Assembly (NCBI GenBank): GCA_009823505.1
Contig: VZQC01013287.1
Coordinates: forward strand, 3,105,052 to 3,169,051
Source: Rhizomys pruinosus
Taxonomy: Eukaryota; Chordata; Mammalia; Rodentia; Spalacidae
DNA length: 64,000 nt
Direction: 5' to 3'
Shown here: one piece after another, positions 8,771-19,731 of the stretch
Numbering within the stretch: the stretch's first letter is position 1
Layout: each line of letters starts with the position of its first letter
Notes under the pieces: generated by a model
Seen by the model: the letters and a program-made list of their open reading frames with translations, nothing else
The model's database searches: none
What the model was told of the DNA's origin: nothing
Made by a program: the position numbers and the translations under genes

Positions 8771-10299
8771 ATTTTAAGATTATTATGTGAGTGATGTGTT
8801 CATTTAAATTCTTTTGCTAGTTTTTTAATTAAGTTGTCTATTATTGTTATAATACTTATTTTAATGCTCTAACTGCTAAGCACCCATCAGACACATGGCA
8901 TAAATACCTTCTCTTATTCTGTAGATTATTTTTTAATTTCCTTCGTGGTATCCTTTAATGTACAAAAATTCTTAATTTTTGATAGAGTCAGTTTAATTTT
9001 AGCAAAGTTCAATTCAACATCTCTAGATCAAAGTTCTGAGTCATTTTATATCATCTCTTGTATTTCTGGTCTCATATCTAAGACACCATGGCTGCATAAA
9101 ACTCAAAAGATTTAAACCTCTATTTTTTTCCAAGAGTTTTATTGTTTTAGCTTTTATACTTAGATATATGAAACAATTTGAGTTTATTTGGGGTATGGTT
9201 AGAGGAACAGCAGCAACTTCATTCTCTTTGCAAATAGCCACTTATGCATGGACCATTTGTTGAAAAGACTATTTTCCCCCACTGAATTGTTGAAATGTTG
9301 CAGTCAGCAGTCTTAATTGTAAGGGTTTATTTCGGGACTGTCACCTCTTAATCAAGGTTTGATCAGAAAAAAGTAAGTGGAATATCCACAAACTTGGGCT
9401 TTCCTTTTATAACATTTTGCATCTTGCAATTGGGTATTGGTGATCATTTAATGTCTATTTCCCATCTGTTGACAAGAGCCTTAGGTCTCTGAAGGCAGGG
9501 AAGACAGTGTCCTACTCATTTCTGGATATTTGAGCCTCAAGCACGTGGAAAGGTGCTTAAGTATACTTTAATAATCCACCCATTGCTTCTAATGTGAACC
9601 TTCAAACTGTAGTCCAGATTCAGCCTTGTTTCAGAAAGTTACTGTGATGGCCTCTAGAAACATGATCCCACAGGGGCTCCAGGATAATCTCTGTCCTAAA
9701 GACCAAGGGGTGTGGGGAGCATAGCAGGTGTCATCTTTGGGTACATGCTGTTACAGACATTTCTGTAGAAGGGTTAATGAGGGGAATCACTCCCTAGCAG
9801 CCGCTTCTCCTGAGCACAGATAGCTGTGTTGAGTAGCCTTCTGTGAGGAGGAGAGAGTAGCATTTGCAGCTATATTTCCACCACAAAATTAATTTCATTT
9901 ATGTCTGCAGAGAAGGCCTTAGCTGAGCCTACAGATAAAGGCTCCTTAGTGCTGCCCGACTGCACCTGCCAGCTCCCTGACACTGGCAATTTACTCACTG
10001 ATTTTTTTCATTTAATTAAATGACCTTTGGTGTCGCTGCATTGTAAACCCTGTAGAGCAAGCCTCTGAAACAGTTTGTAAGAAACAGAAAAAGCCTTTAT
10101 TTTAAAGTAGAGAAATTTGGGTTGTACTAGGTTTTATAGATGAACTGTATGTATCCTAATGTAAAACCTTTCTTTTTATAACCAAATTTGGTGAGACTAC
10201 CAAATAGGAAAAAAGAGTGTATTGAACACTGAATAAATGTATGTTGCTTTGAAAACTAAAATCATTGCTGTGTGTTTCAACCTATGTAGGCTTCTGATC

Positions 10300-10462
10300 T
10301 TTTTTTTTTTTTTTTTTTTTGGTCTTTTGGAACAGGGTCTCCTTGTAGTCCCAGCTGTCCTGGAACTCATGTAGACCAGGCTGGCCTTGAACATCACAAA
10401 AGATCCCCTGCCTCTGCCTCCCAAGTGCTAGGATAAAGTGTGCGCCAACCCCACACCTCCAG
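10300..10462 (-). repeat. B1 SINE
   Basis: Reverse B1 with a 22-base T tail. Several small deletions (for example actcatgtagaccagg) mark it as slightly decayed. Confidence 0.88.
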
Positions 10463-10686
10463 CGGTTTCTGTATTTTATAAGTAAATAACTAGAAATACA
10501 CTTGAGTAAGGGTACTTGTTTTGATTTCAATCAAGTTAAACCATGCAAGCTTAGAGAGGGTTATACTGTCTTTTCTGGTTTTAAAATATCAGCAAAGTAG
10601 GGTGTGTGAAAATTGACAAAAAAGAAAAATATGACCAAATGTTCCAGACTCAGTTGATTTGAATCCTCAAAAACAGATATTCATTT

Positions 10687-10908
10687 TAAAAAATATATTT
10701 TTGTGCATTTGAGTGTATTGCTTGCATGTATTTAAGTGCACCCATGTCCTGCAATGCCTTTGGAGGTCAGAAGAGGGCATCAGATTCCTAGCTCTGGAAC
10801 TGGAATTACAGATGGTTGTTAGCCACCTTGTGGGTGCTGGGAATCAAACAGATCCTCTGTAAGAGCAGCCAGTGCTCTTAACCACTGAGCCATCTGTTTA
10901 CCTCCCCT
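10687..10908 (-). repeat. B2/B3 SINE
   Basis: Reverse copy, gtgtattgcttgcatgtatt to accactgagccatctg; the usual head is altered. Confidence 0.87.
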
Positions 10909-11244
10909 ATGCACCCCCCTAAAAAAAAAGACATTCTTGACTATTTTCAAAGGCTGTGTGACTCATCGAAGCTTCTGTGCCACACTGCTAGGTTTTAAAA
11001 CACTTTCCCCCACTCTGACTGGGGTGGACATTTTAGCTACTCATTAGGAATAGCATCCGGCCCCTCCCTGAGAGTTGTTCCCTTTATCTCAAACCACGGA
11101 AGAGCAGCAGCTGAGCCAGATAACCCAAGGGAGCCCAGCACGACAGCACACCGGCTCCCACACCTAGCTCCCCACGTGAAACTTCTCATTTTGCAAACGA
11201 AAGAAAGGAAACTAGTTTGAAATAATTTGCTTTGGAGATTTTGT

Positions 11245-11487
11245 TTTTTTTTTTTTTTATTATTATTATTTTTATGTGTATGAATGTACTGTCTGCATGC
11301 AGGTTTGTGCACTTGTGTTGTGCAGTGCCTCGGAGGTCACAAGAGGGCGTCAGAGTCCCCTGGAACTGGAGTTCTGGAATTGGAGTTACAGACGGTTCTC
11401 AGCCATCATGTGGGTGCTGGAGATCGAACCCGAGTCCTCTGCAAGAACAGACGGCGCTCTTAACCGCTAGGCCATCTTTCCAGCCCC
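11245..11487 (-). repeat. B2-type SINE, fairly young
   Basis: Reverse copy with a shortened form of the internal duplication (ggaactggagttctggaattggagtt) and head ctaggccatctttccagcccc. Confidence 0.92.
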
Positions 11488-11750
11488 TTTGGAGATTTTG
11501 AAAGTTTGAAATTGAAAAATAAAACCCAGCTTCTTGAGACTGGACAGCTTGACTTTAATTTTCTGCTGTATTTCTGTTCCAAAGTGGCTGCGTATGCAGT
11601 GGCAGTGCGGGTCTGAAACGTTCAAGCTCCGTTTTGCACAACCTCCCTCAGGTCTACTTCTTGAGGCCACTGTGGCTGCTCGGAAAATGCCTAAGTAGCT
11701 CACTGCTCTTAATGAGAAACCTGGGAATACAGGTGGTTATTATTTACGTT

Positions 11751-11813
11751 AAAATTAAAAATTTAAGCTTAAATTAAAATTAAAATTAAAGCTTAAATTA
11801 AAATTTTAAGCTT
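11751..11813. repeat. AT-rich palindromic stretch
   Basis: Repeated aaattaaaat and ttaagctt words. Three AAGCTT sites at 11766, 11790 and 11808 sit in near-mirror context. It has no coding meaning and may form cruciforms or breathe easily. Confidence 0.7.
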
Positions 11814-11827
11814 CCAGGAGTCCTTTT

Positions 11828-11865
11828 TATTTTTTAAACAACCTTTCCTGGAGCCAGGGTCTTGC

Positions 11866-11908
<43 letters not shown>

Positions 11909-12120
11909 TATGTGTCGAATGAAATGTCTGCATGCATTTGTGCACTCGTGTCGTGCAATGCCGTGGAGGTCAGAAGAGAAGGGGTCGGATTCCCCTGGAA
12001 CTGGAGTTCTCCTGGAATTGGAGTTCCAACGGTTCTCGGCCGCCATGTGGGCGCTGGGATCGAACCCGGGTCCTCTGCAAAGGCAGTCGGTGTCTTAACC
12101 GCTAGGCTATTCTCCAGCCA
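11828..12120 (-). mobile_element. Young B2-type SINE with probable 3' transduction
   Basis: Reverse B2 body (about 11907-12120) and long T tail (11871-11906), followed on the 3' side by about 43 bases of unrelated sequence (11828-11870) ending in a second A-rich stretch when read on the minus strand. The whole block is bounded by caggagtcctttt at 11815-11827 and 12121-12133, so SINE plus tag moved as one unit. Confidence 0.8.
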
Positions 12121-12164
12121 CAGGAGTCCTTTTAAAAATCCTCTTTTAATTATTTCCATTTTCT

Positions 12165-12417
12165 TTTTTTTTAATTTTTTAAAATTTTATTTATTTCTGT
12201 GTGTGTATAAATGTACTGTCTGCATGCAGGTCTGTGCACCCGTGTCGTGCAATGCCGCGGAGGTCAGAAGAGGGTCTCAGATTCCCCTGGAACTGGAGTT
12301 CTCCTGGAATTGGAGTTTCAGACGGTTCTTGGCCGCCATGTGGGTGCTGGGGATCGAACCCGGGTCCTCTGTAAGAGCGGTCGGCGCTCTTAACCGCTAG
12401 GCTATCTCTCCAGCCCC
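12165..12417 (-). repeat. Young B2-type SINE, internal duplication
   Basis: Reverse copy with adjacent cctggaactggagtt and cctggaattggagtt modules. The Pol III B box (GGGTTCGATCCC) is intact at 12350-12361, and an A-box-like TAGCCTAGCGGTTA lies at 12391-12404. Confidence 0.95.
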
Positions 12418-12504
12418 AATCTTTCCCATTTTCAAGATGTGAATTGGAGTTGTTTTTGAAAATGTCCTTTTCAAAAATACACGATAGTAAAAGAATTCAC
12501 TTAC

Positions 12505-12579
12505 TGAAGGAGTGAGTTTGAGTTCGGATCTCTCCCGATCTCCTTGTTCAAAGAACTCGCTCGTTACAAGTTCAGCCAC
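12505..12579 (-). CDS. PDE11A: PDE11A catalytic-domain exon
   Basis: Minus-strand exon of 75 bases, 25 codons in phase 0, acceptor gtttcag|GTGGC and donor CCTTCA|gtaagt. It reads VAELVTSEFFEQGDRERSEL, then KLTPS. The EFFxQGDRER block is shared by PDE5A, PDE6 and PDE11A and lies in the helix and M-loop region beside the catalytic pocket. The reading VTSEFFEQGDRERSELKLTPS favours PDE11A over PDE5A, whose equivalent is VATEFFDQGDRERKEL. Both splice sites look strong. Confidence 0.96.
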
Positions 12580-12918
12580 CTGAAACACAGAGGACCTTTA
12601 ATTTATTTGGAATGTGCCACGACATGCTGATGTTATTTCTTGGTTATGTGCATGAAACTTTTGTTCAACATAAACATTTAATAAACTTAAGAACAACATT
12701 AATTTTTTGATTGAAGGAATTATTGAATTTAATCAATGAAACTGATTTCCTTTTAAGGTGGAGAACTTGTTCAATGCATTTTAGATGCATGGGAATAGGT
12801 TATTTAGGAGGTTCTTCGACAAAAATGAAGCAGATAATTTGATATTTGGTATTAATATATGTTACATGTAAAATGATCGCTTAAACAACTTTTGGTTGTT
12901 TCTCTCTCTTCTTTTTTG

Positions 12919-13068
12919 ACTTTTTTTTTGAGACAGGGTCTCCCTATGGTCTCAGCTGGCCTGGAATGGAACTCAGTCTGTAGAGCAGGCTGGCCTTGAA
13001 CTCAGAGATCCGCCTGCCTCTGCCTCCCGAGTGCTAGGATTGAGGGCATGCGCCATTATGCCCAGCTT
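12919..13068 (-). repeat. B1 SINE
   Basis: Reverse B1 with an extra ggaat insertion in ctggcctggaatggaactc. Confidence 0.9.
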
Positions 13069-14100
13069 TTGGTTGTTTCCTATGCAGATTCTTACTGTAT
13101 TGTATACGTAAAAAAAAATTAAATAAAAATTTAAAAATTAAAAAAAAAAATAAAAAAAAAAATTAAAAACCATACCAAAACACCCCCCACACTAGACCTC
13201 ATGTATTCCGCCATACATGGTAAGTTCTTTCCAGTCAAGCATTTGTACTCAGATGTCCTTCAGTGCAAATTGATCCACTGGTCTAGTCAGCCCATCTAGA
13301 GACCATAGGGAAAGCATATTCCCCTCTCCCAGTAGCACTCAGGCTCCTTTCATCAGTCTGGCTTCATCTTGCCACCACAAAACCTCTGCGACTCCCTTTC
13401 TACTCTAGAAGTGGGGACCCCAAAACACCCCCTACTCGTGACTGCAGCAATTAACAGACAAGACTAATGCTAGATGCTTGGTCCATATCAGACTTTAAGT
13501 TCTGGGTATAGTTTGAAGAACCTGGTCTTCAGGCTACCTGAATCCAGGTGCTACTGGTGCTAATTGATGGTAGTCTCTAGTCCCTACAGTACAATGCAAT
13601 GATTGTTTCATCTCAGGCCATAGGCACCTGAATTTTCCTCCCTTTTACCCATGACTATGAATGATCAGCAGTCACACCAAACAGGTTGTTTTCTCTTCCA
13701 GGAGCTTGTGGTTGTCAGGGCCATTTGTGGAGAGCAGATTGATATAACAGATAAGTTCTGAGCCTGTATTTCTCACAGCACTGTGGTGTGTGGCAAGGGA
13801 ATCTCTGAAGGAAGTGGCTGGGCTTATAGCATATTGGAAGAGTAAGGAGAGGGGTCCCAGACAGCTGATTACAAGAAAACCTGGACCCCAAACCACTTTT
13901 TCTCCACTTTAGAGCCTTATGAAAGAGAAGATTTTTATGCCAGGTAAAAGCAAGATGGATTTAATTTTCATCAAGTACAAAGAATCAAGCTAATTTATCT
14001 AAACTAGGCCTAGTGGCACTGAAGCCAGGCCTGCCTGGGCTACAGAGTTCAAGACCAGCCTGAGTAACTTAGTGAGAGCCCATCTCAAATAATAAAATGT

Positions 14101-14320
14101 GGGCTGGAGAAATGGCTCAGTAGTTAAGAGCACTGGCTGGTGTTGCAGAAGACCTGGGTTCAGTTCCTAGTACTACGTGGCAGCTAACAACTGTCTGTAA
14201 CTCCAGTTCCAGGGGATCTGACACTGTCTTCCACCCTCTGTGGGCACTGCACAACACAGGTGCACTTAAATACATGCAGGCATTATTATACTCATACACA
14301 TAAAAAATTAAAAATTAAGA
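14101..14320 (+). repeat. B2/B3 SINE
   Basis: Forward copy, gggctggagaaatggctcag to catacacataaaaaatt. Confidence 0.9.
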
Positions 14321-14623
14321 AAGTTAAGAGGCCTGGTGATAATAGCTCTGTGGAGTGCATGCCTAACATGCTTAAGGGTCTAGGTTAAATCCCTAGTACT
14401 GTAGAAAGCAATTTCTTTATATGTATCTGAAGAGATGGTTAACAAAAATTAAGCACAATATCAAGCTTATACATGGATCACACACATAAACACGAAAGGA
14501 GAAAATGTGCTGTCATTTATTAAAAACCCAAGTCTTAAAAACACAGTGAGGTCAGATTTCTAACATTTCTGTTAAGAAAAATGGGTCCCTTTCAAGAGTT
14601 CAGCTGCATAAAAGCAATAGGAC

Positions 14624-14812
14624 ATGTCTCCGAAATCTCCCTCCGCATCCTCTGACCTTCCTCGTGCCTCTGAAATCCCCCTCCGCATCCTCTGACCTTC
14701 CTCGTGCCTCCGAAATCTCCTCTGACCTTCCTCGTGCCTCCGAAATCTCCCTCCGCATCCTCTGACCTTCCTCGTGCCTCCGAAATCTCCCTCCGCATCC
14801 TCTGACCTTCCT
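14624..14812. repeat. 40-bp minisatellite, about 4.7 units
   Basis: Tandem units containing ctccgaaatctccctccgca and tcctctgaccttcctcgtgc, one shortened by about 14 bases (14707-14732). On the minus strand the array lies in an open frame of about 84 codons rich in Arg, Glu and Gly, but I find no gene that this belongs to. Confidence 0.92.
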
Positions 14813-15349
14813 CTCGGGTCTCTGCCACTACCTTTGGTTTCAGCACTCCTGACTCTTCTTTCTCTGGCCTTGCCTTTAAAGAAGAAATGGTCCCTTTTGG
14901 GTAGGTCTCATAGGAGGCTTCCGGAAATCTTCCTCAGCTGCCTCTGAAGCTGGGGCTTTTGCATTAAAGACTGTAGATGTGCATATAGGGCACCCCAAGG
15001 CGGGAGTCCCATGGAGCGCTTGGAAAGCAAAGAAATTTAAACCAAATCCTTCCCTTACTCTTCCTGAAGTGGCCCTGCCCATCTCCCCGTGCTGCTTTCC
15101 CAGTTTAACTTGAACCACTGTGTGTTTGTACTTAAAAATCCAATCAGGAACATTAAGTGCCTCCTGGATGGAGTTTTTACTGAAGAAGGAAACTGAGATG
15201 CTAATCAGGCCTGAAAGGGGTCACAGAGGAAAATCCACACGTTAAAGTCATGCTCCTGAGGAAGGATAAGAGGCATAATTCCCATTAAGAAGCATCCCAA
15301 AAAGGAATAAAAATATCAATGTTCAGGAAGTTAGAAATAAAAATAATAT

Positions 15350-15490
15350 AAGCCTGGAGTGGTGGCTCATGCCTGTAATCCTAGCACTTCAAAGGCTGAG
15401 GCAGGAGGATTGTCATGAGTTTGAGATCAGACTCTGGGCTCCAAAGTGAATTCCAGTCCAACCTGAGCTACAGTATAAGAGTATAAGAGT
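15350..15490 (+). repeat. Old B1 / proto-B1 SINE
   Basis: Forward: gtggtggctcatgcctgtaatcc, aggctgaggcaggaggattg. Its 3' end is split by the B2 that follows. Confidence 0.75.
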
Positions 15491-15690
15491 CGGGGCTGGA
15501 GAGATGGCCTAGCGGTTAAGAGCACCGGGTTCGATCTCCAGCACCCACATGGCAACCGAGAACCATCTGAAACTCCAACTCCAGGGGAATCCGACACCCT
15601 CTTCTGACCTCCGCGGCATTGCATGACACAGGTGCACAAACTTGCATGCAGACAGTACATTCATACACATACAGAAATAAATACAATTAA
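15491..15690 (+). repeat. Young B2-type SINE with target duplication
   Basis: Forward copy starting ggggctggagagatggccta, missing part of the head-to-core region (agagcaccgggttcgat). It is flanked on both sides by agtataagagtc. Confidence 0.93.
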
Positions 15691-15792
15691 AAAAAAGAGT
15701 ATAAGAGTCTGTCTCAATTTTCCCCCCACAAACTCTACATATGTACATACATAAGTGCATATATTCACGCTTTAATTTTTAGTTTTAAGTGG

Positions 15793-15955
15793 ATGCATGT
15801 GTGGCATGCATGCATGTACACAGGCATGCATGTGTGGTGTGCATGCATGCCCATGGGCATGCGTGTGTGGTGTGCATGCATATGTGGTGTGCATGCATGT
15901 GCATGGGCATGCATGTGTGGTGTGCATGCATGTACATGGGCATGAGTATGTGAGG
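15793..15955. repeat. CATG/TGTG-rich simple repeat
   Basis: About 160 bases of gcatgcatgtgtggtgtgc-like repeats, with long self-complementary GCATGC words and alternating purine-pyrimidine sequence. Confidence 0.85.
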
Positions 15956-15959
15956 ATGT

Positions 15960-16247
15960 GGATGCCCATATGTGCATGTATATGAGGAGGCTAGAAGTTG
16001 ATATCTAGTGTTTTCTTTGATTGGCCACTTCTTTATTTATTGAGGCAAGGCCTCTTGCTGAACCCAGAACTCAGCAATGCTGCCTAGACAAGCTGTCTAA
16101 CTTGCTCTGGGATCCCATGTCTCTGCAGCCAAGTGCTGGGGTTAGTGGTGGCTGCCACTTCTGCCTGCCTCTTACAGTGCTTTTGAGGCTCTGAATTCCA
16201 GTGATCCCAGCAAATAGTTTAAGCATGGAGCCATCTCCTTAGCCCCA
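15960..16247 (-). repeat. B4-like SINE, overlapping the left inverted-repeat arm
   Basis: Read in reverse it begins ggggctaaggagatggctcc and ends with the gatatcaacttctagcctcc motif of the B4 (tRNA/B1 composite) class. Its head is also present, inverted, at 17640-17781. Confidence 0.6.
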
Positions 16248-16332
16248 TTTGTAGTGTCAAAAGAAATTTCTATTTTTTTTTCAAGTGTTTCCTAAAACAA
16301 AAGTGGATTATGTATAGTTAAAAAAATCTTCA
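16104..16332 (+). repeat. Inverted duplication, left arm
   Basis: Reverse complement of 17554-17781 with about 14 mismatches and one 1-base gap by eye. Homology covers part of a B4-like SINE and its non-SINE flank (for example the reverse of gttttaggaaaca), so it is a duplicated segment, not two independent SINE insertions. The spacer is about 1.2 kb. Confidence 0.9.
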
Positions 16333-16344
16333 TCTGTTTGATTC

Positions 16345-16480
16345 AGTGCCCTCAGAGACCAGAATAGGTGTTGGATTCCCTACAGTTAAGGATGGTTGTT
16401 AGCCACCATGTGGTGATGGGAACCAAATCCTCTGCAAGAGCAACCAGTGTTCTTATCTGTTGAGCCACCTCTCCAGCCCC
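16345..16480 (-). repeat. B2/B3 SINE fragment
   Basis: Reverse partial copy: gttagccaccatgtggtgat to gagccacctctccagcccc; tail half missing. Confidence 0.8.
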
Positions 16481-16489
16481 AGAAATTCT

Positions 16490-16660
16490 TTTTTTTTCCT
16501 TTTTTTTTTTTTTTGGTATTTTTGAGGCAGGGTCTCCCCTTTAATACCAGCTATCCTGGAGCTTGCTCTGTAGACCAGGCTGGCCTTGAACCTACAGAGA
16601 TCCGCCTACCTCTACCTCCCGAGTGTTGGGATTAAAGGTGCACACCACAACACCCAGCTT
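16490..16660 (-). repeat. B1 SINE, left half of an inverted B1 pair
   Basis: Reverse B1 with interrupted T tail; body to accacaacacccagc. Confidence 0.9.
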
Positions 16661-16746
16661 TTTTTTTTATATATAGTTTATCTGAAATGCACAAAGCTTC
16701 AATAAAAATTAGCTTTGAAAAAAAAAAAAAAAAAAAACAGTTTATC

Positions 16747-16900
16747 CGGCTGGGTATGGTGGCGTATCCCTTTAATCCCAGCATTTGGGAGGCAGAGGCA
16801 GGTAGATCTCTGTGAGTTCAAGGCCAGCCTGGTATACAGAGCAAGCTCTAGGCCAGCTGGGACTAAAGGGAGACCCTGTCTCAAAAATACCAAAAAATAT
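16747..16900 (+). repeat. B1 SINE, right half of an inverted B1 pair
   Basis: Forward B1, ggctgggtatggtggcgtat to gaccctgtctcaaaaat, 86 bases from the reverse copy. The two can fold into a stem of about 150 bases in RNA. Confidence 0.9.
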
Positions 16901-17103
16901 TTTATTTATTATTTTATGTGTACTATTGTACTGCCTGCATGTATGTAAATGCACCCATGTTGTACAATGGCCATGGGGTCAGAAGGAGGCATAGGACTCC
17001 CTTGGAAGTGGAGTTACAGATGGTTGTTAGCCACCAGTTGGGTGTTGGGAGTCCTGTGCAAGAGCAACTGGTGCTCTTCACCACAGAGTCATTTCTCCAG
17101 TGC
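16901..17103 (-). repeat. B2/B3 SINE
   Basis: Reverse copy, ttttatgtgtactattgtac to catttctccagtgc. Confidence 0.85.
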
Positions 17104-17133
17104 TCACAAATTCTTTTCTAAAAAATATTTTAA

Positions 17134-17291
17134 GGGGGCTGGAGAGATGGCTCATCAGAAGACTCAGGTTTGATTCCCAGCACCCACATGGTGGCTAACA
17201 ACCATCTGTGACTCTGTGGGAATTGCACAACATGGGTACACTTACATACATGCAGGCAATACACACATACACACAAATAAAAGAATAAATT
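17134..17291 (+). repeat. B2/B3 SINE with internal deletions
   Basis: Forward copy starting ggggctggagagatggctca. About 40 bases are missing after it and a second deletion lies before tgtgggaattgcac. Confidence 0.88.
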
Positions 17292-17317
17292 ATTCAAAAA
17301 CATTTTAAACTTACATT

Positions 17318-17505
17318 TGTGTGTGTGTGTGTGTGTGTTTGTATGCACATTAGTGTGTGAGACTGGGTGGGCGTGGGCCACAGCATGCCTGTGGTTGTCA
17401 GAGGATAACTTCCAGGACTCCTCCTCCTATCATGTGGATACAGGGAATTGAACTCAGGTCATCAGGCTTGACAACAAGTACTTTTACCTGTTGAGTCCAG
17501 AGACT
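17318..17505 (-). repeat. TG run plus B3-like SINE relic
   Basis: TG repeat (17318-17338), then ggaattgaactcaggtcatc and aagtacttttacctgttgag, the reverse of a tRNA-derived SINE head. Confidence 0.6.
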
Positions 17506-17553
17506 TTTTTAATTTAAGTGGACAAAATGGCTCAAAACAATATTTAACTATAT

Positions 17554-17781
17554 AGAAGATTTTTTAACTATATCTAATCTACTTCTGTTTTAGGAAACAT
17601 TTGAGAAAAAAATAGAAATTTCTTTTAACACTACTAATGGGGCTGAGGAGATGGCTCCATGCTTAAACTATTTGCTACGATGACTGGAATTCAGAGCCTC
17701 AAAAGCACTGTAAGAGTCAGGCAGAAGTGGCAGCCACCACTAACCCCAGCACTTGGCTGCAGAGACATGGGATTCCAGAGC
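17554..17781 (-). repeat. Inverted duplication, right arm
   Basis: Partner of 16104-16332. It contains the forward B4-like head ggggctgaggagatggctcc at 17640 and runs out of homology after ttccagagc. Confidence 0.9.
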
Positions 17782-19148
17782 CTGGGGGGGGTCTCATAAT
17801 GAAGAACCCAGGGTCCTCATAATGAAGACATAGAGAGAAACAGATGTACCTTATTTCCTTATTCCTGAATGCCAGGAAGCAAAGTCACACAAAGCATCCA
17901 AGATGCTTGCACAGAAAAGAACCATGGATGTGCTTTTATTGTGACTAGAGTGACTAGAATCAAAGACATAGGAAATCACCTTAACGTTTAAGAGCATTTT
18001 CATGCTAAAGAAACCATAAGTCTGTGACTTTATAAAATGAGCCTTGTGCTCGCAGCCTTCTTCAGTTGAGAGGTAGGCTGAGGAAACCGCTTGACCTTTA
18101 GATGATAAAGGAGATAATGGAAAATAAATCCTGTCCCAAGGAGGATTTAAAGGTTCTGGAAAGGAGTGAGCAAGAAGCATCCCTCAGGAATTCAGGCCCA
18201 CCACAGGTGAAAAGAGCCCTTAATGGATGAAGGAGGGCTCAGGGTTGCTATGGACCATGTGATTCAAATATTCCTCATCTCTTCCTTGGCTGGGTGGGAG
18301 TGTTGTGGTTTTAGTTTGTGTTTGAGGTTGCTGTCAGACACCATATTTGGAGTATGTATAAGTCCTTGGCTTACATCCAGACCTGTTGTAGCAATGGGCA
18401 TACATCATCTGGAGATCCAGGACCATGTGTCTGATGCCCTTGACTATGGGCCATTTGGGTTGTCTTCCCTGGGGTGAGAATGAGTATGTTTTGTCTTTAA
18501 GGACAAGGGGTCATGTTTCTGGTGATTTGAAGGCCAAATGTGGTAGACATGTTCTCACCAACAGTTTCTGGCTTTCTAGTCACTGGGTACAGAGTGTACT
18601 TCTTGGTGGAGTGCAGTCATGTGACAAATGGATTGTTGAGGGGGCATTTAAAATCTAATGCTAGATCCTCCAAGTCCTCTGTCATAGTGATGTAGCGGCT
18701 GCCCCATCTGCCCAGTCCAAACCAAGCACAGGAACTGCCACTGTGAACGCAGCCCAACGCAAAACAGTAAACTTACTTAAAGCGTTAGATTTTTTTTTTA
18801 AATGTTGTAACTCTATTGCAGAGTTCTTGAGTGTGATCCTTGTAGATGAAAATGTCACATCATAATGTCAAAAGGTTGGATGCACCCATTTAAACCACAA
18901 AGTTAGAAAATGCAGATGGATTCATTCCATGTAGAAAAGCAGAGCCTTTACAATCAAAGGGTTGGCGCCTATTCATCTAGGTTCTGTTTTAAGTCTTTAG
19001 GTTATTAGTCCTCTCTTGAAGAATGTGGACCATCATGGCAGATCGAGTCAGTGTAGAATCTCCAGTCCTGCCGCAGCTGTCTGCTTTCCAGTTCACTTTC
19101 TGGCCCCAGCAGTCCCCTGACCTCCCTTCTGTTCTTGTGTTCATGGCA

Positions 19149-19150
19149 AT

Positions 19151-19193
<43 letters not shown>

Positions 19194-19336
19194 TTTGAGA
19201 CAGGGTTTCTCTGTAGCCCCAGCTGCCCTGGAACTCCCTCTGTAGACCAGGTTGGCCTGGATCTCACAGAGATCTGCCTGCCTCTGCCTCTGCCTCTGGA
19301 GTGCTAAGATTAAAGGTGAGTGCCACAATCCTGGGC
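19149..19336 (-). repeat. (TTTA)n tract grown from a B1 tail
   Basis: About 12 TTTA units (19149-19196) directly continue into a reverse B1 (gagacagggtttctctgtag...). The microsatellite is the expanded A-rich tail of this SINE. Confidence 0.92.
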
Positions 19337-19731
19337 TCCTGTTGCTGTCTTCTTGAGGTCCTCTCATACAGGCTGGATTTATAAGTCTGTGTCTTTATTC
19401 ATTGTTCTTTGTGAAAATCTAAGAATCATGAATCATGCTAAAGCTGGTTTGTTGCTACCACAAAAATGGGTTCTGAATTCAAATACAAAGGAGACATTTG
19501 GTGTGGTTTTCTACCTTTTGGCTAGTTTTCACAAAATTCTGTCTTAGGTACTATTGCCTTCCCAGAGTGAAGGACACAAGTGACTTTCCTCTGAGGTGGC
19601 CTGTTGGCCATGAACTTCCTATTACTGTGTCAGTCTTGATGGTGGCGATCTTCAAACAGCCCAAAAGAGCAGGATCTAGTTTTAACCCACCACCTACAAG
19701 CCATATAAGACCTCGGGTTCCTTGTCACCTC

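Larger units (their letters stand above)
7890..9350 (-). mobile_element. Old L1 (L1M-type) 3' fragment, split by two SINEs
   Basis: Read on the minus strand this is the end of ORF2 and 3' part of an old L1. On the + strand the words accatttgttgaaaagactat (9251-9271), gtaagggtttatttcgggac and catatctaagacaccatgg are the familiar antisense L1 series, followed at lower coordinates by gtggaattcctgggttatatg and ctttcactgagcataa. It is interrupted by SINEs at 8070-8295 and 8549-8770. No open ORF2 remains. Confidence 0.75.
6198..12504 (-). other. PDE11A: PDE11A intron
   Basis: 6.3-kb intron. It contains B2/B3 copies, an old L1 3' region (7890-9350) split by two SINEs, an unassigned ancient repeat (7320-7700), a B1, and a cluster of three young B2 elements at 11245-12417. 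9350-10300 is unique-looking sequence with no recognised feature. Confidence 0.8.

Noticed and set aside
11867..12400. 177-codon + strand open frame
   Set aside because: Reads through a poly-T tract and two adjacent B2 copies in antisense.
14624..14812. Possible CRISPR array (regular direct repeats)
   Set aside because: Units are contiguous with no unique spacers; the genome is a rodent's. It is a minisatellite.
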